Source: an uncultured Actinomycetes bacterium (GTDB taxonomy: Bacteria; Actinomycetota; Acidimicrobiia; Acidimicrobiales; RAAP-2). Taken from it: a stretch of DNA of 64,000 nucleotides. Below the pieces are notes generated by a model. The model saw only the letters and a list, made by a program, of their open reading frames with translations. It was not told the origin of the DNA and did no database searches. This document shows positions 55,608-63,655 of this stretch, piece after piece (the stretch's first letter is position 1; each line of letters starts with the position of its first letter). The position numbers were made by a program, and so were the translations under genes. The stretch is from assembly GCA_903893745.1 (NCBI GenBank), contig CAITNF010000017.1, forward strand, positions 62,001-126,000, written 5' to 3'.

Positions 55608-56020
55608 CGCCGATCCAATCAAAACCAAGCATTCTGTTTTTGTGTGTGCACAACGCCGGACGATCACAGATGGCGGCGGCGTTTGCTCGTTATCTGGCTG
55701 GCGACCGAGTGGTGGTGTACTCGGCTGGTACGCAACCGGGCGAACGGTTAAATCCTGCAGTGGTCGAAGCGATGCTTGAGCGGGGCATCGATATTTCAAA
55801 CGAGTCTCCCCAAGCATTAACTACCGCGATGGGGTTAGATTCAGATGTGATTATCACTATGGGATGCGGTGATGCGTGCCCGGTCTACCCCGGTAAGCGG
55901 TATCTCGATTGGGCGCTGAGCGACCCCGCTAATAAATCGTTGAACGAAGTACGAGCAATTCGCGACGAAATTGAGCAACGCGTCAGCACTATTTTAAGCG
56001 ATCTCCTCGGGACTCAGTAA
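55604..56020 (+). CDS. arsC: arsenate reductase, low-molecular-weight phosphatase type
   Basis: The 138-residue enzyme has the P-loop CVHNAGRS (C14-x5-R20), a second cysteine pair in TMGCGDACP (C88, C92) and a WALSDP segment with the general-acid Asp. This is the layout of actinobacterial ArsC, which reduces arsenate with mycothiol/mycoredoxin or thioredoxin; the sequence alone does not decide which. Translation appears to start at TTG 55604, overlapping the channel gene. With no arsenite pump adjacent, the aquaporin is the likely exit route. Confidence 0.93.
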   Translation: MTPIQSKPSILFLCVHNAGRSQMAAAFARYLAGDRVVVYSAGTQPGERLNPAVVEAMLERGIDISNESPQALTTAMGLDSDVIITMGCGDACPVYPGKRYLDWALSDPANKSLNEVRAIRDEIEQRVSTILSDLLGTQ

Positions 56021-56129
56021 TAGAAGTCGCTAGATTTTGGCCCAACAGCACCCGTTCGGCACGGTAACTCAAGGTAGAAGTTAGGCATAGAAGTTCTGAC
56101 AAACCCCCCATCACCACTGTCGAAACTTG

Positions 56130-56135
56130 TACCAT
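56130..56135 (+). promoter_or_regulatory. -10 box for leaderless gene at 56143
   Basis: TACCAT is followed by 7 nt and ATG 56143, with no ribosome-binding site. Confidence 0.45.
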
Positions 56136-56142
56136 TATCCCC

Positions 56143-56781
56143 ATGACCCAGACCCTACAAAATGTGGCCCACGAAGTACTCGAAAAGCAGCGACTGCTTA
56201 ATCACCCCTTCTACCAGCGCTGGGAGCGCGGTGAGTTGGCTTCGCATGAGATGACGAGCTACGCCGAACAGTATCGATACTTCGAAAAGATGCTGCCAGA
56301 CTTTTTGCACGAATTGGCTGATCAACTGCCCACGGGAAGCGCTCGTTCGGCGGTGGAAAGTAATCTGCACGATGAAGTTTCAACGCCGAGTCACGTGGAA
56401 CTCTTCGAAAAGTTTGCTGCGCACTACGGTGCAACCAATGCCGATATTTCACCGGCAATGCGAAACCTGCTCCAGGCCTACCGCGACGTCCTTGATCGGG
56501 GACCAGTTTCTGGATTAGCGGGTTTGCTCGCGTACGAACTTCAGGGGGCGGAAATCGCCAACTCGAAGGCCAATGGTCTCGCACGTCACTTTGCAGCAAC
56601 TGACGAAGCACTGGAATTCTGGAAGTGTCACGGATCGCTTGAGGCAGACCACGCTCAGTGGACGCTTGACGCACTTGATTCGCTGGACTTCGAAGTGAGT
56701 GACGTAACTGACGGTATGGACCGTGTCGCTTCAGCCTGGTGGTTGTTTCTCGACGAGCGAGAGTTGCTGAAAGTCGCGTAA
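56143..56781 (+). CDS. TenA/PqqC/heme-oxygenase-like-fold protein, possible diiron enzyme
   Basis: The 212-residue all-helical protein resembles the TenA/CADD superfamily. It has HPFYQRWERGELASHEMTSY at the start, LHDEVSTPSHVELFE (E78, H84), a YELQGAEIANSKANGL helix (E132) and HGSLEADHAQWTLDAL (H163, E167, H170). These acidic and His residues are placed like the metal ligands of heme-oxygenase-like diiron oxygenases, though the spacing of the last triad (3 and 2) differs from CADD. The substrate is unknown. It stands alone between arsC and a convergent LysE gene, with its own leaderless promoter. Confidence 0.8.
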   Translation: MTQTLQNVAHEVLEKQRLLNHPFYQRWERGELASHEMTSYAEQYRYFEKMLPDFLHELADQLPTGSARSAVESNLHDEVSTPSHVELFEKFAAHYGATNADISPAMRNLLQAYRDVLDRGPVSGLAGLLAYELQGAEIANSKANGLARHFAATDEALEFWKCHGSLEADHAQWTLDALDSLDFEVSDVTDGMDRVASAWWLFLDERELLKVA

Positions 56782-56830
56782 CTTTTGCGGCTTTCGCAGG
56801 CAGCGCAATTTGGTAGCTAGGTTTTCCTGG

Positions 56831-57439
56831 TTAATTCGAAATACTGGTTGCGGCCAACTTAAGAGCAACGAGAAGCATCACTACTCCGATCACGGAGTCG
56901 AGCACGCGCCACGTGAGGGGGCGAGCCATAAGCCGCGAAGCGAAGCGCGCCCCATGTCCGAGACTGGAAAACCAGGCGAGTGAACCCAATGATGCCCCAA
57001 TCGCGAAGAGCCATCGAGCGTGACCGTACTGATTGCCAATAGTTCCGAGTAACAAGACGGTGTCGAGGTAAACGTGAGGATTCAAGAAAGTGAGTGCCAA
57101 GGTCGTCGACACAACGGCCAGAGTTGTTGGGCGCTGAGCTTCGGAGGGGTGTAGAACTTCGGCGCGACCTGCTTTCCAAAATGAGCGGAGTGCGAAGAGT
57201 ACTAAATAGCCAACACCTATCCAGCGAAGGAGTTGGAGGGCTGTCGGAGCTAAGCGCAGCACACCGCCGATACCCGCGACACCAGCAAAAATAAGAACAA
57301 TGTCCGATAGTGCGCAGATGCCGACAATCAGATTTACGTGATGACGCGTCAGTCCCATCCGCAAGACGTAGGCATTTTGCGCCCCTATCGCGACGATTAG
57401 CGAGAGTCCAGTGACAAAACCAGCGAGAATGGCGTTCAT
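56831..57439 (-). CDS. LysE/ArgO family amino acid exporter
   Basis: About 202 residues from ATG 57439; the frame extends to a TTG at 57466. Six membrane segments with the family signature GLSLIVAIGAQNAYVLRMGL at the start and TFLNPHVYLDTVLLLG (NPH/NPxxxLD) around residue 115 identify the LysE/ArgO group, which exports basic amino acids. It has no adjacent LysG-type regulator, the usual partner. It converges on the TenA-like gene. Confidence 0.93.
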   Translation of the reverse strand: MNAILAGFVTGLSLIVAIGAQNAYVLRMGLTRHHVNLIVGICALSDIVLIFAGVAGIGGVLRLAPTALQLLRWIGVGYLVLFALRSFWKAGRAEVLHPSEAQRPTTLAVVSTTLALTFLNPHVYLDTVLLLGTIGNQYGHARWLFAIGASLGSLAWFSSLGHGARFASRLMARPLTWRVLDSVIGVVMLLVALKLAATSISN

Positions 57440-57544
57440 AGATGCCACGTGCTGCCAACACTCCAACTGAGTTGAAGCAAATCAACTTGATGGAGCGATA
57501 TTTTTCTACACGATGAGGCAAACATTCCCGCTTGCTTCATCACG

Positions 57545-58339
57545 TTAAAGATTCCTATCCCACCAGATGCAAACGAGCTGGCGAGTGAGCGGTGGACTTT
57601 GCGTCGCTAAAAATTCGTAGACCTCAGGTTCACGCTCCGGAACCAAACAAAGACGAATTCGCATGAAATGAGCGGCCTGAGCGAGATTCTGCTCAGTTCG
57701 CATTGTGCCATTCCAACTCTCCATGTTCGGCGAAACGCCCATTTCTTTCAAGACGGCTACGAGATCGGTGGGCGAGGGACCACTGGGACGCTCTAGTTGC
57801 CAGAAGTGTTCCCAAGCACTCGACATTGTGGAGAGCGGATGTTGAGCGGGTAGCTCCAGGACTATTCGATGTCGAGCTCGGTCAATCATCGCCGTGAGAA
57901 ATGGAACGATGTCAGCGACGTTGTACGCGACGTGATGGGCAGCTACCACGTCACAGATGGGTGCTTCGCTGGCGACCGTTGGCCAGAAACCCTCAATGGT
58001 TTTTACCTCAACCCCGAGACGCTTTCCGTTCGCCTCGAACATCCTGAGCATCTCTGGTTGGTGGTCAACTCCAACTGCCCGTCGGACTCTAGGTACGAGA
58101 GCATACGTTGCAATTCCACCTCCACAGCCGATATCGAGCACACTCGCCTCAGCGCCCAATGCTTCGAGAGCGCGCTCGTGCGATGGTGATGTAGCGATAA
58201 CTTCGGGAATCTCAAAGAGTTCGGGTGGATGAATCCACGGACTTTCGACAGCTTGATCAAGAATGGTCTGGGGGATGGCCCACGCGTTGAGCGCATCACC
58301 CCAACTGCTTGAAGCCGTGGAGTGAGGTTTATCGACCAC
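57545..58339 (-). CDS. class I SAM-dependent methyltransferase
   Basis: About 264 residues from GTG 58339, which overlaps the upstream cysteine-rich peptide gene by 11 bp; an open frame reaches back to 58402. The SAM-binding motif is SVLDIGCGGGIATY, then VGVDHQPEMLRMFEA and IVLELPAQHPLS. The N-terminal 70 residues (ALNAWAIPQTILDQA) and the WW-rich end form substrate parts. The substrate is unknown. Coupling with the small zinc-ribbon-like peptide is conserved enough here to suggest co-expression. Confidence 0.85.
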   Translation of the reverse strand: MVDKPHSTASSSWGDALNAWAIPQTILDQAVESPWIHPPELFEIPEVIATSPSHERALEALGAEASVLDIGCGGGIATYALVPRVRRAVGVDHQPEMLRMFEANGKRLGVEVKTIEGFWPTVASEAPICDVVAAHHVAYNVADIVPFLTAMIDRARHRIVLELPAQHPLSTMSSAWEHFWQLERPSGPSPTDLVAVLKEMGVSPNMESWNGTMRTEQNLAQAAHFMRIRLCLVPEREPEVYEFLATQSPPLTRQLVCIWWDRNL

Positions 58340-58505
58340 GAAGTTTCGCGAAAAATCGGCTCGCACTGCTACGCGGAGTGTACGTTCCGATTGAGCATGC
58401 ACAGCGTTGATCGAGAGGGACGTCGGCTAACGCCTCTTCGATATGTTTCCCGCAGCCACTCCACGTGGGCTTTTCACAATTGGGGCACGTTACTTTATGG
58501 CACAT
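58329..58505 (-). CDS. 58-residue cysteine-rich (zinc-ribbon-like) protein
   Basis: Reading the complement from ATG 58505 to TAA 58331-58329 gives a 58-residue peptide beginning MCHKVTCPNCEKPTWSGCGK. Cysteines fall at 2, 7, 10, 18, 35 and 37, with His at 3 and 21. CxxC (7,10) and CxC (35,37) could hold one zinc. The tail is basic. I recall short conserved proteins of this MCxxVTCxxCxKxTWxGCGxH type in many actinobacteria; function is unknown. AAAGG lies eight bases before the ATG. It overlaps the downstream methyltransferase start by 11 bp. Confidence 0.75.
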   Translation of the reverse strand: MCHKVTCPNCEKPTWSGCGKHIEEALADVPLDQRCACSIGTYTPRSSASRFFAKLRGR

Positions 58506-58681
58506 CGTTCATACCTTTGTTTAATTGGGTGGTAATGCTCGGGGGAGAAACATCGCTTCACTGACTACGAGGTTAAACCGGTGCTGGACCGGAAGAAGGC
58601 AATTTCGAGAAATATCTATCGGGACTTTTCGCAGTGCGGGTCTGATTTGGTCGGTTCTAGACAGACTTCTCACGAATCAGG

Positions 58682-58687
58682 TATTTT
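58682..58687 (+). promoter_or_regulatory. -10 box for leaderless DUF1801 gene
   Basis: TATTTT is followed by 7 nt and ATG 58695, which fixes that ATG over longer in-frame starts. Confidence 0.4.
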
Positions 58688-58694
58688 TAGTGCG

Positions 58695-59081
58695 ATGAAG
58701 AAGTCACCGCTTAGCGAAACTAGTTCACCCTCGAGATTGATTGATGCTCGAATAGCGGAATTAGCTGATTGGCGTGGTGCGACTTTGGCACAAATCCGCC
58801 AACTGATTCTCAAGGCGGATCCGGGAGTTGTTGAAGAGTGGAAGTGGAATATTCCGGTGTGGTCGCATGGGGGAATCATTTGTACTGGTGAGGTCTACAA
58901 GAAGACTGTAAAAATGACTTTTGCGAAGGGAGCATCTCTTCCAGATCCTAAAGAGCTCTTCAATTCAAGTCTGGAAGGAAAAGTACGTCGGGCGATTGAC
59001 ATTCACGAGGGTGAGACAATTAATCAGGCCGCGCTTAAATCCCTTGTTCGGGCGGCCGTCAAGTTGAACACGTCAAAGTGA
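58695..59081 (+). CDS. DUF1801 (YdhG/YdeI-like) protein
   Basis: About 128 residues from ATG 58695. RIAELADWRGATLAQIRQLI, EEWKWNIPVWSHGGIICTG and YKKTVKMTFAKGASL match the DUF1801 fold: helical start, then beta strands with conserved W-x-x-P-x-W. The final HEGETINQAALKSLVRAAV helix is typical. Family members such as Bacillus FrataxinLike YdhG act as iron chaperones, but most are unassigned. The open frame continues upstream to 58581 without a better start. Confidence 0.85.
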   Translation: MKKSPLSETSSPSRLIDARIAELADWRGATLAQIRQLILKADPGVVEEWKWNIPVWSHGGIICTGEVYKKTVKMTFAKGASLPDPKELFNSSLEGKVRRAIDIHEGETINQAALKSLVRAAVKLNTSK

Positions 59082-59174
59082 ACACGACGCGTCGTGCGTA
59101 GCGAGAAATACTAAGAACTCGTAGCGCACCCCACCGCACAGTGGCGTGATGAACCACATTTGACTGCGGACAAT

Positions 59175-59180
59175 TACGCT
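59175..59180 (+). promoter_or_regulatory. -10 box for leaderless SDR/DUF2867 gene
   Basis: TACGCT is followed by 6 nt and ATG 59187. Confidence 0.4.
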
Positions 59181-59186
59181 GGCACC

Positions 59187-60629
59187 ATGAGTCCCGATAA
59201 AATTCTGGTAACTGGCGCCTCTGGCTACGTGGGCGGACGGGTTGTTCCCGCACTGCTCAAGCGCAATCTTGCAGTGCGATGTTTGGCACGAACGCCGGCC
59301 AAGTTACGAGCTGCACCGTGGTTTGGTGAGGTTGAAATTGCCGAAGGCGCGGTTGAGGATGACCTAAGTGCGGCAATGGCTGGCATCACCGTTGCGATCT
59401 ATATGGTGCACGCGATAGGCGAAGGCGATGATTGGGTTGAGCGAGAGCTACGTCAGGCAAATAATTTTGCCACGGCCGCTGCCGCTGCGGGCGTTCATCG
59501 CATTGTGTACCTTGGTGGACTTGGTGACGACCGTGAGAAATTAAGCAAACATCTCACCAGTCGTCAAGATGTTGGCGCGGCACTAGCCGGTAGTGGTGTT
59601 CCGGTAATTGAGTTACGCGCGGGTGTCATCATCGGATCTGGATCAGCGAGTTTTGAGATGCTGCGTTACCTTGTTGATCTATTGCCAGTCATGGTGACAC
59701 CGAAATGGGTTAGCACCAAGTGTCAGCCAATCTCCATTGCGGACGCCGTTGCACTTGTGGTGGAAGCAGTAACGACCACGCAACCCATAGCTGGAGTTCT
59801 AGAAGTGGGTGGTGCCGACGTGGTGACGTACGCCCAGATGATGGAGACGTACTCCCGATGTGCCGGACTGCCGAAGAGATTCTTGATTCCGGTGCCTTTT
59901 CTTACTCCGCGACTATCCTCGCACTGGATTGGGCTGGTCACCCCGGTACCGGTGCCACTGGCTCAAGAATTGGTGCAGTCGCTGGTCAATGAAGTCATCG
60001 TAAAGAACCGATCGGCGTGTGATGAGCTTGGAGTAGTTCCGCTCTCGCTGGAAGAGGCAATTAACCGTGCCCTTCAGGTAACTCGCGGCTCGGGCGCTCC
60101 AACCAGATTTTCTGATGCAGATTTGATTTACTTCCAACCTAATGAACTCGATCCCGACTGGGCCGGCGGGACCTTGTTCACCGACCGTCGAGTGGTCACA
60201 ACTACCGCCTCAATGGAGCAGTGTTTTTCAGAGTTAAGCACCATTGGTGGAGAAAAGGGTTGGTACGGAAGTCAGTTTCTCTGGAAAATTCGAGGCGTAA
60301 TTGATCAACTCATTGGCGGACCTGGGCTTCGACGAGGTCGCCGGACTGAACTGCGAGTTGGCGACGCACTAGATTTCTGGAGAATTGAGGAAGTAACGTT
60401 TCCTACGCATCTTCGACTACGAGCTGAAATGCGCATGCCGGGATCGGCATGGCTGACGTGGAATATTGAAGCTGCTGATCAGGGTTCAAAGATTATCCAA
60501 ACTGCTACGTTTCGTCCGCGCGGTCTTTTCGGGCGGCTCTACTGGTTCGCAGTCTTGCCGTTTCATCAATTCATTTTCCCCACGATGTTGCAGAAGATTG
60601 TTGCTAAGGCAACATCAATTCCTGGCTAA
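59187..60629 (+). CDS. NAD(P)-binding SDR protein fused to DUF2867
   Basis: About 480 residues from ATG 59187. Residues 1-300 are an atypical SDR (TGASGYVGGRVVPALL nucleotide loop; YLGGLGDDREKLSKHLTSR; VIELRAGVIIGSGS) with the catalytic Tyr region replaced, as in the YbjT/NmrA-like group. Residues 310-480 are a DUF2867 domain (GWYGSQFLWKIRGVIDQLIG; DALDFWRIEEV; WLTWNIEA; FRPRGLFGRLYWFAVLPFH), which resembles the SRPBCC lipid-binding fold. This fusion is common in actinobacteria; the reaction is unknown. It may reduce or bind a lipid. Confidence 0.9.
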   Translation: MSPDKILVTGASGYVGGRVVPALLKRNLAVRCLARTPAKLRAAPWFGEVEIAEGAVEDDLSAAMAGITVAIYMVHAIGEGDDWVERELRQANNFATAAAAAGVHRIVYLGGLGDDREKLSKHLTSRQDVGAALAGSGVPVIELRAGVIIGSGSASFEMLRYLVDLLPVMVTPKWVSTKCQPISIADAVALVVEAVTTTQPIAGVLEVGGADVVTYAQMMETYSRCAGLPKRFLIPVPFLTPRLSSHWIGLVTPVPVPLAQELVQSLVNEVIVKNRSACDELGVVPLSLEEAINRALQVTRGSGAPTRFSDADLIYFQPNELDPDWAGGTLFTDRRVVTTTASMEQCFSELSTIGGEKGWYGSQFLWKIRGVIDQLIGGPGLRRGRRTELRVGDALDFWRIEEVTFPTHLRLRAEMRMPGSAWLTWNIEAADQGSKIIQTATFRPRGLFGRLYWFAVLPFHQFIFPTMLQKIVAKATSIPG

Positions 60630-60814
60630 GAGTTACCCGAATTGAAGTAAGCGTTACCACGTCAGAATTAATCGCAAGAGTTCCTCAAAATCAGTCTCAT
60701 GCACTCAATGCATTAATTGCCGCTATTAAGAGGTGGACTGATTGAAGGGGTCACGACAGCCGCGCCTACCGTTTGAATCACAACAGTGCGCGCTCTTTGG
60801 TCTTGATTTCTCGA

Positions 60815-60820
60815 TACCCT
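60815..60820 (+). promoter_or_regulatory. -10 box for leaderless VOC gene
   Basis: TACCCT is followed by 7 nt and GTG 60828. The rest of the 198-bp space from 60630 shows no gene or clear structure. Confidence 0.35.
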
Positions 60821-60827
60821 ATGAGGT

Positions 60828-61214
60828 GTGCTGTCACTAGTTATTTTTTCAGTTGATGTGGACCGCCTCGCCGATTTCTATTCGACTCTTCTTGGGGCGA
60901 ATCTGACTAGTGAAGAACATGGCGTGGTACGTGTGCACTGCGGCGAAACGATACTCCGAATCCTCAGTATTCCTGATGAAATCGCCCACGACATTGTGAT
61001 TACCACGCCACCACAGGGGCGCGACGACGTAGCCGTAAAGCCAATTTTCGAGGTTGAGAACTTAGCGCTGTCCTTACAATCGATAAGCGCGCTGGGTGGC
61101 GTCGATACCGGACGATCATTTAGCGATTCTGATTTCGACTATCACGACGTGCTCGATCCCGAAGGAAACGTAATCCAACTGAGCTGGCGAACTCCCACTA
61201 ACTTAAAGATATGA
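60828..61214 (+). CDS. VOC (glyoxalase/bleomycin-resistance) superfamily protein
   Basis: The 128-residue single-module protein begins VIFSVDVDRLADFYSTLLGA, with the family's first strand and F/YYxxLG helix. It ends DVLDPEGNVIQLSW (DPxGNxxxL). The usual metal His at the start of strand 1 is absent; Glu and His in YHDVLDPEGN could contribute. The function is unknown; it may bind or isomerise a small molecule. GTG 60828 is the start. It overlaps the following SDR gene by 4 bp, so the two likely share a pathway. Confidence 0.85.
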   Translation: MLSLVIFSVDVDRLADFYSTLLGANLTSEEHGVVRVHCGETILRILSIPDEIAHDIVITTPPQGRDDVAVKPIFEVENLALSLQSISALGGVDTGRSFSDSDFDYHDVLDPEGNVIQLSWRTPTNLKI

Positions 61215-61999
61215 AAATACTTGTCACAGCAGCGGGAAGAGCCATTGGCGCTGAAATTTGTCGAACTCTTACCAATGAAGGCCATGAAGTAATTGCCACT
61301 GCCCGAGACGTCCGCCTGCTCGAGGATCTAAACGTTGCAGAGAGGATGGAGCTCGACGTTACAAATGAAGCTTCAATTGACAAAGTCGTCGAGCACGTAG
61401 GTCGCATCGACGTACTCGTGAATAACGCAGCACTTGGCGGCAGTGGGCCCCTTGAAACATTTCCCTTTGACCATCTTCGGGCGATGTTCGAGACCAACAC
61501 TCTGGGTGCCTTAAAGTTGATCCAAAAATTTATTCCCTCATGGCGCGAACAACGCTCAGGGGTGATTATCAATATCAGTTCCGTCCAAGGCAGAGTGTCA
61601 TCTCCACTTAGTGGTGCCTACGCGGCGACTAAATACGCACTCGAAGCATTGTCGGAGGCGTTACATTACGAGCTAGGGCATTTCGGCATTCGTACCGTTT
61701 TGATTGAGCCTGGATTTACGGCACCTGGAATGAAGCCAGTTGAAGGAATTCCACAACCCGCTGCTTACGCTGAGTTGTATGAGCAGTGGGAGGGTAACGA
61801 TGATCGACTCACCGGAGAAAATGGCCGCCCTGGGCCAGAAATTGTTGCCCAAGCTGTCGCAAAAGCAATCACTGATCCAAAAACGCCTTTACGTGTGCCA
61901 GTTGGCGATGACGCAAATCTGATTCTTTCGGTTCGCTCACAAATGAACGATGAAGACTTTGAAAGCACCATGAGAGCTACGCTCGGTCTTACTTGGTGA
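61211..61999 (+). CDS. classical SDR dehydrogenase with altered nucleotide loop
   Basis: The 262-residue protein keeps the SDR core NNAALGG (NNAG variant), INISSVQGRVSSP, and YAATKYALEALSEAL with catalytic YxxxK (about residues 137-141). The cofactor loop reads TAAGRAIG instead of TGxxxGxG, so the first two glycines are alanines. EPGFTAPGM is the post-catalytic loop. Similarity is to oxidoreductases of the ketoreductase type. It overlaps the VOC gene by 4 bp. The substrate is unknown. Confidence 0.88.
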   Translation: MKILVTAAGRAIGAEICRTLTNEGHEVIATARDVRLLEDLNVAERMELDVTNEASIDKVVEHVGRIDVLVNNAALGGSGPLETFPFDHLRAMFETNTLGALKLIQKFIPSWREQRSGVIINISSVQGRVSSPLSGAYAATKYALEALSEALHYELGHFGIRTVLIEPGFTAPGMKPVEGIPQPAAYAELYEQWEGNDDRLTGENGRPGPEIVAQAVAKAITDPKTPLRVPVGDDANLILSVRSQMNDEDFESTMRATLGLTW

Positions 62000-62127
62000 A
62001 ACTTTTACGATGAGGTCGACGAGTGACGAGCAATTCGGAGCCTTCAACCGCGATGCGAACTACCCGAACGAGATTTCGCGACATTGACTGATTTACCGCT
62101 CACTTGGCTACTCTCGGAACGTGTGCG

Positions 62128-63129
62128 CTACTCGGTTGTCCAGTTCTCGCCAGGCATGGTCGGCTCGTTGCCGCAAGTTTCACTAACCCAGGCCCAGAGC
62201 CGGCGGCGGCGGTCCGGCGTCTCAGCATCCTTCGTTCTGCGGAGCTTGTGGGTGCTGCGAGGTCGTCGGTCGTGCCAGAAGCCGCCGTTGGATTGCAGCG
62301 CAAGATTGTCGGCCGCGAGCCACACCAACGTATCGGCTCCTTGACTGGGCGAGCGCAAGAGCGGCCCCATGATCTTCGAGAACGTTGGCAATGACGCGTC
62401 GACGCCGGGAGTGGAGACCCATCCGGGGTGCATCGCGTGGAAGTGGATCCCGAGACTTGCGAATCGTTCAGCCCACATCTCGTTAAGCACGACCTGGGCT
62501 CGCTTCGCGCGCGCGTACTGCTCGGTGCCGCGATATGCCGCTTCGGACATCTGGAGCCCGGATACGGTCAGACCGGCCGAATACATTCCACCCGACGACA
62601 TCGTGAGTACCCGAGACGGTCTTGACGCCGCGAGCCGCTCGAGGAGCAGACTCGTCAACAAGAAGGGGCCAACCACTTGACTCGCGACCGTGGCCTCAGT
62701 ACCGTCAGGTGCGGTGCGTCTATCTGCCGTCAGGGCGCCGGCATTGTGGATCAGCACGTCGAGTCGATTGTGCTCGGTCAGCACTCGACTGGCCAGTTCC
62801 TTTACTTGCTCGTAATCGCCCATGTTGGCCGCGACTTGGCTCACATTGGGATTGCGAGACGAATCGATGATCTCGGTGACGGTCTGGTCATTGCGATTGG
62901 CGTCGCGCCCCACAAGGACGAGCGTGGCTCCACACTCGGCGAGTTGCATCGCGGCAACCTTTCCGATTCCGGAGGTCGCACCGGTGAGGACCATCACCCG
63001 ACCCGCGAGGTCGTACCCTCCAAGTGGTTGCCAATCATAGAGGCGAGCTCGGACCGCGTAACCGATCCGCGTAAAGCTCGTGACGACCGGCACTTCGATG
63101 AGCGCGTCAACGATGTCACGACCAATCAC
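62128..63129 (-). CDS. SDR dehydrogenase (DHRS12-like)
   Basis: The 333-residue protein has about 40 residues before the Rossmann fold (TRIGYAVRARLYDW, a possible membrane-associated helix). Then LTGATSGIGKVAAMQLA, DVLIHNAGAL, LTMSSGGMYS and the catalytic YARAK follow. AMHPGWVSTPGV is the typical PG loop. The pattern with HNAG and SSGGMY fits the DHRS12 subgroup. A 4-bp overlap with the SRPBCC gene upstream suggests a lipid-binding partner. Local GC is clearly higher (about 62-63% in two sampled 60-bp lines of this and the next gene) than in the flanking DNA. Confidence 0.9.
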   Translation of the reverse strand: MIGRDIVDALIEVPVVTSFTRIGYAVRARLYDWQPLGGYDLAGRVMVLTGATSGIGKVAAMQLAECGATLVLVGRDANRNDQTVTEIIDSSRNPNVSQVAANMGDYEQVKELASRVLTEHNRLDVLIHNAGALTADRRTAPDGTEATVASQVVGPFLLTSLLLERLAASRPSRVLTMSSGGMYSAGLTVSGLQMSEAAYRGTEQYARAKRAQVVLNEMWAERFASLGIHFHAMHPGWVSTPGVDASLPTFSKIMGPLLRSPSQGADTLVWLAADNLALQSNGGFWHDRRPRSTHKLRRTKDAETPDRRRRLWAWVSETCGNEPTMPGENWTTE

Positions 63130-63575
63130 GGGGATCGGTCCGGGATTCGTTCGCCGTCGAGAACTCGGATTAGTCCCGCGGCTGCTCGATCTCCGATGCG
63201 CCCGAATGTGACGCGAAGAATCGGATCGGCGAGACCGAGCGGGCCGTTGAGCGTTAGTTCGGCGTCGTAGGTAACTATCGACTCCGCGCCATCACTCTCG
63301 ACCGTAATCGTGTCGAGCGAAGTGAGGAATCGGCTCTTGGCGCACGCGACAATCGAGTTCGGGGGTTCAAACCGAGTTGTGCAATATCGAAGCGGCGTAC
63401 GGAGTCCCTTTACCGTGACGTCGTAGACCGCATTCGGCCCCGGACCTTCGCCCTCCGACTGCTCGACCCGGATAACGCCCGGATCCCATTGGGCAAAGTT
63501 AGCGAGGTTCGCCATATAGGCAAAAGCCTCGGCTCGCGACTTCGTTGAACGGACACGAACTAGATAGCGAGCCAT
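63126..63575 (-). CDS. SRPBCC (START-like) family protein
   Basis: The 149-residue protein begins with a beta strand RYLVRVRSTKSRAEAFAYMA, followed by NLANFAQWDPGVIRVEQ and a helix-grip body. It ends in a long helix (ADPILRVTFGRIGDRAAAGL). This is the polyketide cyclase/START-like fold, binding a hydrophobic ligand. It precedes the DHRS12-like gene with 4-bp overlap; such pairs are found in other actinobacteria. GC is high compared with the neighbours on both sides. Confidence 0.86.
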   Translation of the reverse strand: MARYLVRVRSTKSRAEAFAYMANLANFAQWDPGVIRVEQSEGEGPGPNAVYDVTVKGLRTPLRYCTTRFEPPNSIVACAKSRFLTSLDTITVESDGAESIVTYDAELTLNGPLGLADPILRVTFGRIGDRAAAGLIRVLDGERIPDRSP

Positions 63576-63655
63576 ACAGCATGTCTACACCATGTCGCTC
63601 GAAGAATTCGATGCGGATGTCGACTACAAGCCGGATTGTTCATTCATGACGAACC

